The notes below the pieces were generated by a model that ran no database searches, was not told the origin of the DNA, and saw only the letters and a program-made list of their open reading frames with translations. This document shows, piece after piece, positions 42,146 through 53,300 of a stretch of 64,000 nucleotides of DNA (position 1 is its first letter; the number at the start of each line of letters is the position of its first letter). Made by a program: the position numbers and the translations under genes. Source of the DNA: Nemophila menziesii (lineage: Eukaryota > Streptophyta > Magnoliopsida > Boraginales > Hydrophyllaceae); assembly GCA_029959085.1 (NCBI GenBank), contig JARWIR010000002.1, positions 77,466,224 through 77,530,223 of the forward strand. The letters run 5' to 3'.

Positions 42146-43570
42146 GAGAGAGATGATAACAAGTATCTTCCTTTTAATTATTTACAATTTTCTGCTTTAC
42201 TTTAGTGTATAATTTGTTTAGGAAGTTAGCTTGATCACTAAATCTCCTCCTCCGTGTTATTAATTCCTCTATTTTATTGTAATCAACTATTAAGATTGTA
42301 GTATATTAAGATCCATTGTTATTGTTGCAAAGAACATCTATCTATATATTATTGGCTTTAATTATATCACGTGAATTAGTCATGTTCTTGATTTACCTGT
42401 CTTGCTGTGAAAATAATGAAAGTGATTAACTATTGGTTAAGCTTAAGTTTCTGCTGTACTTTAAAGTATAATTTGTTTAGGAAGTTATCTTGATTACTAA
42501 ATTGCAGTAAATTTAAGATCCGATGGTTTTATGCCTAAGAGCATCAATCTTCAATTATGTCTCGTAATTTAGTCTTCTACCTTTTTTATAGTCACAATTA
42601 ATATGTTTTATATTGTGATGATTAGAGTACTAGCGTGGAAAATTGGAGAGTGCTATTCTACTTTTCGATCATATAGTTTATTTTTTGTATTGTTTCGGGA
42701 AACAATTTCACTGTCTTGCTTGAAGAGTTTGGAGCAATATCCTCAAATTCTTTTTTACCTGTGTTTACGTTTGTGAAAAATAAGATAACATTTACAATTC
42801 TTTTTTTACTAGTAAAATATTTCAAATTCAAACATATCAGTTATCACTATAGTCTATAAATGACTCAAATTAATAATTTAGTTGGGTTAGCTCAAGTGAA
42901 CCTAGTTTTTTGCTATTTTTTACACTTAAAGTGTGAAATGAGAGGTATGTATGCATTTAAAGTATGTGAAGTGGGAGGTGTATAGAGAAAAAGAAAGTAT
43001 GTGAAGTGGGAGGTGCATAGGGAAGCGTACATGTTGCCCGTGAAATTAGTTGTGTGCGTGCAAGTTGACCCGGACCATCCACGTACCCGAAACAAATGGT
43101 TCAACTTAATAAATATTTCAAAATAAAATACAATAACAAATTTTATTTTTTTAACTGATTGAGAGCTTAAAATTAATTTGAGTATGATAGAGTGATTTTT
43201 AGTAAGAGAAATATAGGTAATTCATAGATATAAAATTATTACCTATTACTTCATGAGACAAAAAAAATTATTCTCTAAAATTAATGCGAAACGAGTTTTA
43301 ACATTTTCTTTTGCATACACTGAGGCACGCGACAAAGAAAAGTTCTTAGTAACCTATGGATTTTCACCAGGGTGTTCAAAACTAATCTAGATATGGTTTA
43401 GTCACACTTATCTCAGATGATAATTTTTGCAATCCATCAAGAGGATCTTTGTACTATATTGGTTTTGCTAGTGAGGTCGTGACTTTTTTGTTATCCAATT
43501 CTCATATGCATTTTCCTTTTAAAAAATATGACACCCAACAAAACCCTCATTCTTATTTTTAATGGCTAAG
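42146..43570. other. FB5 3' flank, duplicated in the FB6 block
   Basis: Contains the shared F-box 3' motif at 42170-42240 and a second, partial copy of it at 42450-42520. From 42630 it matches 50240-50286 and then 56865-57700 (the block interrupted there by a LINE): TTTTCGATCATATAGTTT, GGGAAACAATTTCACTGTC, AAGTATGTGAAGTGGGAGG. No gene. Confidence 0.6.
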
Positions 43571-43890
43571 AAGTTCGGTAGACCGAGTCATCATAAATTG
43601 ATGGCAGATAGGGTTCAAGAGAACAACTAATACTTAACCATTAGGAGAGGTTCTATAAACAAATCACTTTTAATCAATGATAGCTGAGGTTTGGGAGAAT
43701 GAATCGTATTTATCCATAACGATGATTTAGAGGTTCGGTAGAACGACTCATCATTGATCGATGGAAGTCGGGCTTTGAGAGAACGATAATACTTACCTAT
43801 TAGGATTATCTAGAGGTTCGGTAAATGACCCATCGTTGATCAATGTTAGCTAAGGTTCAAGCGAGCGAATCACAACTGAATTTGATACAA
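43571..43890 (+). repeat. Degenerate tandem repeat, unit about 75-85 bp
   Basis: Four units, each beginning with AGGTTCGGTAGA or a variant followed by TCATCATTGATCAATGG, start near 43571, 43646, 43731 and 43812. The same four units occur at 57711-57981 in the FB6 block. Not CRISPR-like: repeats and spacers are equally variable and the context is eukaryotic. Confidence 0.7.
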
Positions 43891-43929
43891 ATAACTTAAC
43901 GTATATGAAATTTAAATTCAAGGGGGGAA

Positions 43930-44620
43930 ACAAACAACTTAACAAAGATGAAATGCAAATTGTCATGTATACGGGAACCGAAAACCTTACATGGTTGTGG
44001 GACAGAAAATGAAGCAGGTCCTCACAAGAAAAACTTGTTGATTTAACTAGAAAAAGTTACGGTAACGGGGTCAACGATCACATCAAATGTGGTGTTAGAT
44101 AATCTAATGGGAACATACTAATTTAATCCAAAATGGTGGGATACCAAAAAAATATGTGGCTATCAAGGAAGACTTGCAAGTTATGGAGCGTATTACTAAG
44201 AAATTCCCAGGATGGACACCAATTTGGACATTAGAAACCCTGGATGTGATAGTAGTCAACTACATGATGCTACCTGATCAGGGCCATGTTAAGTGGGAGG
44301 TAACTTATAATTCTTCTCGTGCTAACCGATCGTGACTATGGTAGTGTTGTTCAAACATTGAACATACGAGTGTCGTTTGTGTATATGTTTTCAGATTGTA
44401 TATGTAAGAATTTGGCAAGTTATGTGTGACCAAATATTGGATCAGAGTGGCGTCATTATTTACCATCACTTGCATTCGTTAGTTTCCCAATGATAATTGG
44501 GTAGATACGGGGTTTATTTATTCATATGGCTTAAAATTTTGATTTGGTGCAATTTAGTTCATGTGCAGTATAAGCGTGATGGTGATACATATGAAGAAAT
44601 TATTCGTTTATTTTATTAGC
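43930..44620 (+). pseudogene. Unrecognised gene remnant, copy 1
   Basis: Coding-like pieces appear in more than one frame: KVTVTGSTITSNVVLDNL (44055), then, after a shift, KKYVAIKEDLQVMERITK and FPGWTPIWTLETL (44143-44250), LPDQGHVKWE (44270-44300). After an intron-like gap an exon start YKRDGDTYEEIIRLFY runs into a stop near 44620. It is the paralogue of 63088-63849 and more damaged. I do not recognise the family. Confidence 0.5.
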
Positions 44621-44670
44621 TGATAAGTACTTAATGCTTAATAAAGAGTTGAATAAGACTTAAGATGTTA

Positions 44671-44838
44671 AGAGGCAGTGTTTGTCTGAATGAATCAAAC
44701 TTAGTTTTAAATCTTAATGAAACAGACTAGTTAATAGCTATTCAGATCTGAATTGGTCAAGAAAAATAAACAGTCATATTGATCTAGCGTCTTAATGAAT
44801 CAGATTAAGATCTTATTAAGTGCAAACAAACGCCCCTA
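44671..44838. mobile_element. Probable small hAT-like MITE
   Basis: Left GGCAGTGTTTGTCTGAATG and right, reverse-complemented, GGCGTTTGTTTGCACTTAAT are imperfect inverted ends around AT-rich DNA with ATCTTAATGA words. The segment is missing from the paralogous block near 63790. The exact target duplication was not resolved. Confidence 0.45.
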
Positions 44839-45147
44839 CAAAAGAAGATATACTAATGATCCTTTCTTTACATTTTTTTTAATTCAAACAATAATAAATA
44901 TTTTCTCTCTATTCACGTGTTATACTTTCATTTTCTTTCCTTTACTATATAAATTTTTTTCATTTAAACAAACCCTTATTTTTTTATTAAAAAAATTAAT
45001 TATTCAGGGAACTTCACATACTTGTTAATTAGATTTGTTGAGCTTACTAAAAAACATTAAAATGGTGTAATTATTATAGGTACCTAGTATCACAACTTAA
45101 TTCTAAAACATCCATCCCTAAATCAATCATTTAAATGTGTAATGAGA

Positions 45148-48100
45148 ACACGAAATTCTTTTTCCTAGCAACAATAAGGCGTCGAATATATATAGAATAC
45201 ATCAAATAAAAAATAGTCATGGAGAATGGATGGAAGAAGTATCAGATGTTCGGAATGGTTTTCAGGAATTTTACTTTGACCTCTTCAAAGAACGCAACCA
45301 CGACCAAATACATGACGCACTTGAAGGAATACCAAAAAAGGTAACAGAGGAAATGAATGACATACTGATTAGACAACCGACAATGGACGGGACGAGGAAA
45401 GCTGTGTTTGACATGTCCCTAACTAAAGCTCCTGGACCAGATGGTCTAAACGGTAAGTTTATCAAGAATACTGGCATATAATTCAATATGATGTGTTCTT
45501 AATGATCCAAGATTTATTCAATAACAACATATCTCTCGATACATTAAGCGAAAAATTGATTACTCTAATACCAAAAGGAGAAATACAAGAAGGAAACAGA
45601 GATTATAGACCAATATCGTGTGTTGATTTTGGCTATATAATCATTGCGAAGATTTTAGCAAACAGGCTACATGTGTATAGTGTTCATGAACGACATTGTC
45701 TCTCCGACTCAGGTTGCCTTTATCAAAGGTCATGCAATTCAGGATAATATTTTGGTAGCCTAAGAGATATCCTTTTATACGAAAAAGAAACATAAGAATG
45801 CTAAACTAATGGCGACAATAAAGCTGGATATGGATAAAGCATATGACCAAGTACATTGGATTTCATGTTACAATTTCTTCATAAATTAGGGTTCCATGAG
45901 AAATGGATTTCATGGGTCTCGAATTGTTTATCATCTGTTACATTTCAATTAAGCTCAATGGTGAAAGATTACGTAAATTCTCAACGAGGATTACAACAAG
46001 GAGATCCTCTATCTCCATTCTTATTCTCTTTAATGACTGAGTCGCTTATTAGCCTAATCGAGACAAAGATTAGGCAAAATGTAATGAAAGGCATTCAGAT
46101 AACTAGAAACTGCCCGCTGTTTCCCACTTGTTTTTTGCAGATGATCCACTATTCTTCCTCACTCTCAAGGGGAATGAAGTGGATCACTCTGAGGAATGTC
46201 TCTTAAGATACTGTATGGGCTCTGGTCAACGTATAAATTATACAAAATCCTCAAGTTACTTTAGTAAGGATACACCAGAAGCACAACGCAAACAGGTGAC
46301 CACCAAATTGGCAATTCAGAAAAAAGAGGATCTGGACAATTATTTGGGAATACCACTATGTCACAAACAATCAAAGATAGAATCTCTTTAATGGATCGCT
46401 GAAAAACTTTTCAACAACTTGAAGGGGTGGAAAGCACATCTGTTAGCAGATGGGGGCAAAGAAGTCCTCATTAAAGCTGTCCTCCTGGCGTTGCCCACTT
46501 ACTCGATGTCTATTTTCTCCTTGCCAATTACTTTTTGTAACAAATTAATATAGGCAATCTCGAATTTCTAGTGGAATTCAGGTGAAAAGGCAAGAATACA
46601 CTGGTTAGCTTGGGAAAGTTGGTCGTCAACAAGCTTCTTGGGGGTATGGGCTTCAAGGATTTTAAGCGAATGAACACGACCCTTTTGGCGGCACAGGCTT
46701 GTAGAATTTTAAACAATCCAGACACATTGGAAACACAATTACTAAAAGGTATTTACTTCCCGAATACTACTTTTCTCGATGTAAAGGTAAGGCAATCTCG
46801 AACATGGTCATGGACTAGCTTAATAGAAGGCAGAGACATGCTGAAAAAATATGGTAAATTTCAGATTGGAAATGGTAAATCAATCAATATTTGGAATGAT
46901 AAATGGTTAGATACACAATGGAAATTAGAAAGACTGCAGGGATGTCACTTGGAAAACCTTAATGAAGTATAGGTCGTGGGATCTATAGACTGGAACACAG
47001 ATATTCTTGATGAACCATTCCCTTCCCCAATCATTCCTGGCATACTAAGGGAAAGAGTTTTCTCGACCGATGCCCCTGATAGATTCATCTGGCCACACGC
47101 ACACAACAGGGAATACGCGACGAAAACGGGATACAAGGTCCTTACAGATCATGAACTCTTTGAGGCACCTCACATATCCACTGGCATATCCACGGGGGAA
47201 ACACTATGGAAAACAGTTTAGGGATCGAATGTTCCAAAAAAGGTCAACATTTTTACTTGAAAAGTGTGTAATAATGCAACTCAGGCAGGCAGGAATCTAG
47301 AAAAAAGAAAGTGCAACGTTCAAGGCAACTGTAGCTGGTGTGGTGCAGAACAAGAGACGATGGAACATCCGTTGCTCACATGTGGGATTTTAAAGCTTAC
47401 ATGGGCTAGATCGGCATTACAGGTACACGTGGAACAATTAGAGATGGATATAGGGAAATGGTTTTTTAAATATAATAGATTTATATACTGCGGGGGGTTG
47501 GAAGAAGGAAGTAGTATATTCATATATACTACTGATGATTTGGAACCTTTGAAAATCAAAGATGAAAAGTCGATATAATAACTCGGCGATGGACCCAGAT
47601 GAGATTATTTGGGTCACAAACAAAAATATTCAGGAACACTTCGGAAACGGTTGGTTTACAAACGACACTACTCATCTCGCGAATACCAAAACAACAGTTT
47701 TCAGGAATCACGATCTCGAATTTAATACTACATTTGCTTTTACTTGTGACGCCTAATTTACACAGGCACATCTCCTAACTGGAACTGGGCTTGCTCAATT
47801 CAACAAGGACGATGGCTCACAGATTGACTATACGAAGACAACTAGTTGTAATAACATCAAAGCGGGGGAAGAACAGGTTGTCATCACGGCCCTCGAAATC
47901 GGGAGACAATGGCCGAACAAGGAGAAGACGGGTTTCTCTGACAACCTTGACCTCATTCAAGGTTTCTAGCAAGTGTCAGCAGCTAAGTGGGAGCTCAGAC
48001 CGTGGATCAAACACATACAAAAACTGGCCAGGGAGGTTGGCCCAGTCTTTTTCAAGCACATTCCACCGAAATTCAATGTAAGGGTTGATACACTAGCAAA

Positions 48101-48231
48101 AAACGCCAGACACAGGGCAATTGATTAACACGTGACAACAAAAGTTCTACTGCAACAGTTCTCGAGACTTGGTATTGGCTAAGGTCATTGGGAACCTACG
48201 GTTTATTTGTATGTACTCGTCCAAAAAAAAA
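45148..48231 (+). pseudogene. LINE (L1-type), 5'-truncated and decayed, with TSD and poly(A)
   Basis: Flanked by an 11-bp target duplication GTGTAATGAGA (45137-45147 and 48232-48242), with A9 directly before the right copy, so it is a complete 5'-truncated insertion on +. Order: fingers of the RT (TKAPGPDGLNGKFIK 45425, RDYRPISCVDFG 45600), palm (MDKAYDQVHW around 45840, QRGLQQGDPLSPFLF 45985, FADDPLFF 46133), thumb and connection (GGMGFKDFKRMNTTLLAAQA 46640), zf-RVT (NCSWCGAEQETMEH 47330), RNase H tail (FKHIPPKFNVRVDTLAKNAR about 48050). At least seven frameshifts or stops. Same family as the fragments at 1-1990 and 13125-14996. It interrupts the FB6 upstream region; FB5's equivalent (21680) lacks it. 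Confidence 0.92.
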
Positions 48232-48477
48232 GTGTAATGAGATAAAAGATGTCGATTCTAAAAAAAGGTTTAAAAAAAAAAATCTAAATAAAAAAATATT
48301 AAAGTGGTGTTTAGCATCAAAACAATACTAGTGGGGCAATCCGGCTGGTAAAATATTTGAAGGGGTGTTCTAGGAGTTTATAAAATCTCATTTTTAGTAA
48401 AACCTAAGCAGCAACAGCTAATACCCTTTAGGAAACACAGAGTGAGTGCGCAGCTTCTTCATAGGGAGCTCTCAAAA

Positions 48478-49584
48478 ATGGATAACTCGAACAAGAATAA
48501 GATCAAGAAGATGAAGATAAAGAGTTTACCTGAAGATATAATCATATCAATACTAGTGAAGTTGCAAGTAAAGCCATTAATGCGTTTTAGGTGCGTTTGT
48601 AAATCGTGGAATCATTTAATCAAAAGCCCTAATTTCATTGAAATGCATCAACATTCCACTCAAAATAACAAGAATGAATGTATTATAATTAAGCGTGTGA
48701 GAAGAATGGGTAAGAGAACAGAATTGTCATTTCATTCGTATGAATCGCTCAATGAAATTCAACCTCGTTTGGAGATAAGTGACAACACAGAATTTGAGGT
48801 TTCAAGGCCTTGTAATGGACTATTGCTTTGTGTTTCAGTTGCTAATGACGATGGTTTCTCATATCGTGATCATATAAGTATCTCGGTCTTATGTAATCCT
48901 GCAACTAGGGAATTTAAACGTCTCCCTCCAACCCCTTTCCATGTAAGTGAACAGAGACTTTATGGAAACTCGATTGGATTGGGTTTTGATTCAATACAAA
49001 ACGATTACAAGGTGGTTACTATAGAATATAAGAATAAAGCCCAAATCTACAATCTGAGTAGCGATTCTTGGAGACAAATCGAGCATGAGATGCCAGATGT
49101 ATATTATGAGGGTGCAGTATTCTTCAATGGAGCATTGCATTGGCCTGCAAATAGAAATAGGATTAGAATTATCCTTTCTTTTGATGTGAACACCGAGGTG
49201 TTTCAAGACATAAACTTTCCTGAAGAAATTGCTAATAGTTTTCATCTAGGTGGCAAGTATGTCACAATCTTAAATGATTGTCTTGCCATTTTTATACATA
49301 GTAAGTGGCGTGGTCGTTTTTCATTACAAGAGTATTTGGACACATGGGTATTGAAGGAGGGATCTTGGACTAAACAAATGAGTATTGGTCTGAGATATGG
49401 TAGTATAATCTTATCTTGTTTCCTATGGAAAAACGAAGCCATACTTTTTGCGACCCCGGATGGGAAACTGAGATTGAGGTCCCTTGACACTAATGAAGAG
49501 ACTGATACAGGAATACCTAGCCATGATTCTGATTATGAACATGTAGTCATGGTTTACAAGGAGAGTTTAGTGTCTATTCAGTGA
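48478..49584 (+). CDS. FB6: F-box protein with F-box-associated domain
   Basis: Intact single-exon gene of 368 residues from ATG 48478 in the shared leader (GGGAGCTCTCAAAA). MDNSNKNKIKKMKIK tail, F-box at about residues 15-58 (SLPEDIIISILVKLQVKPLM ... CKSWNHLI), associated domain with CNPATREFKRLPPTP, LGFDSIQNDYKVV, GALHWPANRNRI, LSFDVNTEVFQDI and WVLKEGSWTKQM. Sister of FB5; inferred SCF adaptor with unknown target. One family-wide SWPCNG is SRPCNG here. The LINE at 45148-48231 ends about 245 bp upstream of the ATG. The expected TTTATAAAACC is altered to TTTTTAGTAAAACC, with an alternative TATAAAA at 48379. Confidence 0.95.
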   Translation: MDNSNKNKIKKMKIKSLPEDIIISILVKLQVKPLMRFRCVCKSWNHLIKSPNFIEMHQHSTQNNKNECIIIKRVRRMGKRTELSFHSYESLNEIQPRLEISDNTEFEVSRPCNGLLLCVSVANDDGFSYRDHISISVLCNPATREFKRLPPTPFHVSEQRLYGNSIGLGFDSIQNDYKVVTIEYKNKAQIYNLSSDSWRQIEHEMPDVYYEGAVFFNGALHWPANRNRIRIILSFDVNTEVFQDINFPEEIANSFHLGGKYVTILNDCLAIFIHSKWRGRFSLQEYLDTWVLKEGSWTKQMSIGLRYGSIILSCFLWKNEAILFATPDGKLRLRSLDTNEETDTGIPSHDSDYEHVVMVYKESLVSIQ

Positions 49585-49946
49585 GAGAGAGATGATAACA
49601 AGCATCTTCCTTTTAATTATTTACAATTTTCTGCTTTACTTTAATGTATAATTAGTTTAGGAAGTTATCTTGATCACTATATCTCCTCCTCCGTGTTATT
49701 AATTCCTCTATTTTATTGTTTATTGTAATCAACTATTAAGATTGTAGTATAGTTAAGATCCATTGTTATTGCTGCAAAGAACATCTATTTATATATTATT
49801 GGCTTTAATTATATCACGTGAATTAGTCATGTTCTTGATTTACCTGTCTTGCTATAAAAATGCAGCAGGTATTGAGTAATTTATTTTGAATAGTGAAAGA
49901 GAGTGGGAACATTTGTGGGCACTGTTTGGTCGAGAGATTTTAACAG

Positions 49947-50215
49947 ACATGGTTTACAAAGAGAGTTTAGTGTCTCTATCGAGAGAGAGATGGTAATTAA
50001 TTAAAATCATTTTCCTTTTGATTTTTTACAAGTACTGCTTTACTTTAGAGTATAATTTGTTTAGGAAGTTATCTTGATTACTAAATTTCCTTTTTGTTAC
50101 CAATTAATCTATTTACTTGTTATTTGTCATCAACTTTATAAATTGCAGTAGATTTAAGATCCAATGTTTTTGCGCCTAAGAGCATCAATCTTCAATTATG
50201 TCTCGTAATTTAGTC
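49947..50215 (+). pseudogene. 3'-end relic of a further F-box gene
   Basis: ACATGGTTTACAAAGAGAGT and TTAGTGTCTCTATCGAGAGA repeat the last ~14 codons and stop region of FB5/FB6 (VMVYKESLVSIQ). This is followed by a second copy of the F-box 3' motif (TTTACTTTAGAGTATAATTT, GTTTAGGAAGTTATCTTGAT at about 50035-50085). No upstream coding part remains, so this is the tail of a lost paralogue or a tandem slip of FB6's 3' end. Confidence 0.7.
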
Positions 50216-50366
50216 TTTCTCCTTTTTTTTTTAGTCGCAGTGATGATTAGAGTACTAGCGTGGAAAATATGAGAGTACTATTCTGCTTTTTTTTTTTTTT
50301 TTTCATATATGAGAGGCTTATAAAGCCGTTAGGAACAAGAGATTACATCAAGAACACAAATGTTTA

Positions 50367-53300
50367 TTAACTATCTAGTACAACTCTATTAGTTGCACGC
50401 TCACTTCTATCTCTTGTAATCAATTTCCAAAGATAATCAGGAGGATCATTGAGCACCACCGGCTGAGAATGTGATGATGCCCCTTCTCTTGCTAGTCTAT
50501 CTGTGCAAAAATTGGCTTCGCGATAAATGTGAAGCAGCTCAATTTTCGGGAATTTGTGCATTAAATCACAACACTTATTTGCTATCGAAACATACCGACT
50601 ACCTAAGTTCCCACCGCCCTTCACTAGCGCATGGAACTTCCCCGAGTCCAAATCAAAATGAGTAGAACTCCCACCGCCCTTCACTAGCGCGTGGAGTTCC
50701 TCCGAATCTGTTTCGACAATCAATTCAATAAAGCCATTTGTGCAAGCCCATGTTAGACCAAAATATAGTGCAAGTAATTCCGAGATTAATGGAGAAACAA
50801 CATCACAATACCCCATGAAACCCGCAATATATGTACCATGTCGATCTCTTAATAAACCGCCAATTCCAGCTATTCTTTTAACTTTGTTGAAGCTTCCATC
50901 AATATTTAATTTGAAGCCCTTATCCGGTTTGGCCCACTTTACCATGACATTCCTGGCTAATTTAATTAGTCCTCCATCAAGAGACTTACCCCATGCAAGG
51001 ACGAAACTATTAGCTAAAGATATAATGTCTCGTTTAAGCTCTAATACATGAGGTATTTCGTGCTCCTCATTGAAAATAATAGCGTTACGTTTAGCCCAAA
51101 TTATCCATAGCATAGCTACGAATATAAGAGGCCAATCCAGCCCCTCAAAACATGCCTTAGATTGGAGGTGACCTGTCATCCAACCCTTAACGTCCCCATG
51201 TAGGGCTGTCATAAATTCTGCAGCAGAAAACCAATTCGCAGCAGCTCCAGGTTCGATCCTATGCAGCGCCTCTCCTTGCTCTCGGGAACCAGCACTTGCG
51301 CTGCTCCTGGTTCGCGCCCATTTGTGGTTCAGGTTCTTCAAGTTGATCACGTCCTTGGTCTTCAATGATCCTGCAGCAGGAGCTCGCGAGACCATTCCTC
51401 TACTTCCCACAGCAGCAGGTTCATACCCTCCAGCCGCAGCAGCCTCATCCGGACCCACCAGGTCCTCGCCAGTAGCACCTGCACCTGCAAGGTCAGAAGA
51501 TAAACCAAATAATTTCCAAGCCATAACCGCAATTTTACATTTAATAAAGACATGTATAGAGTCTTCCCTTTACGCTCCACATATAGCACACGCTCTAGTA
51601 TCAAGAATGTTCCTTTTATACAAGTTATCCGATGTAGCAACCCTATTTAGTACAATCCTCCAAAGAAAGATTCGGATCTTTTGGGAGCACTTAAGCTTCC
51701 ATATCAAATCCCACTTGAATGACTCATCGAAATTCCCTTCCTCCGAGCTCATGTATGCCGATTTTACCGTAAAAGAATCCGAGTTTCCAAATTTCCACTT
51801 AACTCTTGATCCATCATCTTCATTCTGAACAACAAAACCATCTCTAAACTCTTCCACACCCGCTAAGATAGCCTTGCAAATGCCGGATTCATTTCCATTT
51901 TGGATTCGATTTAAGATACCATTCGTGAAATATTTCTTTTTGAAAACTTCCACCCATGCAACCGCTTGCTCCTCTTGAAGAATTTTCCACCCTAACTTTG
52001 CTAACAAGGACAAATTATATCTCTCGGCGCTCCTTATCCCAAGACCACCATTCATCTTTGATTTACAAATCTGATCCCACGCAATCCAATGCAACTTTCT
52101 CTCCGATGTTGACGATCCCCATATGAAATCCCTAACCACTCTATCAATCTCATTGCAAACATATTTAGGAAGTTTCATGACTTGCATCTGGTAAACCGGC
52201 ATCGCATTCAATACTGATTGGGCTAACGTAATCCGACCCGCTAAGGTTAGAGTCTTGGACTTCCACGCAGTTAATTTATTTCTCATTTTCTCAATTATCC
52301 CCTTATAGAACCCCTTAGGTAGCCTTCCCGAGAGAATAGGAACTCCCAGGTAGGTACCAAAGGAAGTGCTATGGCAAAAACCACTCGCCAACGCAAGCTC
52401 TTTCTGCATTTGTACCGGAACATTTTTTGAAAAATAGATTAAGGACTTCTCCGCGCTAATTGTTTGTCCGGCCTCTTTACAGAATCTATCCATCACTTCC
52501 TGTATTATTTGTACCTGCAAAAGAGAAGCCTCACCAAACAAAATTAGATCATCAGCAAAAAATAGGTGTGAGAGCTTAGGACCTTGACGACCAATCCGAA
52601 TCTCTTTCCACTTCCCCGAGTTGCAAAATTCCTGGATTAACAAAGATAACCTCTCCATGCACAAAACAAATATGTAAGGCGAGAGAGGGTCCCCTTGGCG
52701 GATGCCACGGTGGGGAGTAAACGGAACAAGCGGTTCTCCATTCCAAAGGACTTTCATTTCATTCTCCTTCATGCTAGACATTATGATTTTAATCCAACTT
52801 CCGGGAAGGCCGAATGTCCTAACTGTTTCTTCAATGAACTCCCATCTAATCTTATCGTAAGCTTTCGCGAGATCAATCTTTACAGCCATGATTCCTTTAT
52901 TCCCCACTAAGTGTCTCATCTTATGATCTACCTCTCGAACAAGCACTACATTATCCACTGTTGATCGACCTGGTAAGAAGCTACTTTGGCAAGGCCCAAT
53001 AATGTTAGATAGAATAGGCCTGAGTCGATTGACCATAGCCTTCATAATAAATTTAACTGGTGAATTAATAAGACTAATAGGACGAAAAAGGGGTACCCGG
53101 TTCGGGTCTGGTACTTTAGGAATAAGGTGAATAAGAGTACCGTTAAGACCCGAAGGTAGATGACCTGTCTGAATTGCTTCGCGAACCATCTTGCAAACCG
53201 AGGGACCCACAATAGGCCAACATTTCTGATAAAACGCTGCTGACATACCATCCGGTCCAGGGGCTTTAGTCGCATTAGATTGGAAAACCACAATTCGAAT

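Noticed and set aside
43571..43890. CRISPR-like array
   Set aside because: Four spaced repeats, but both units and spacers drift, there are no cas genes, and the genome is a plant's.
2373..49584. An S-locus (pollen self-incompatibility) F-box cluster
   Set aside because: Tandem F-box genes with associated domains fit superficially, but there is no S-RNase gene and this F-box type is common outside S loci.
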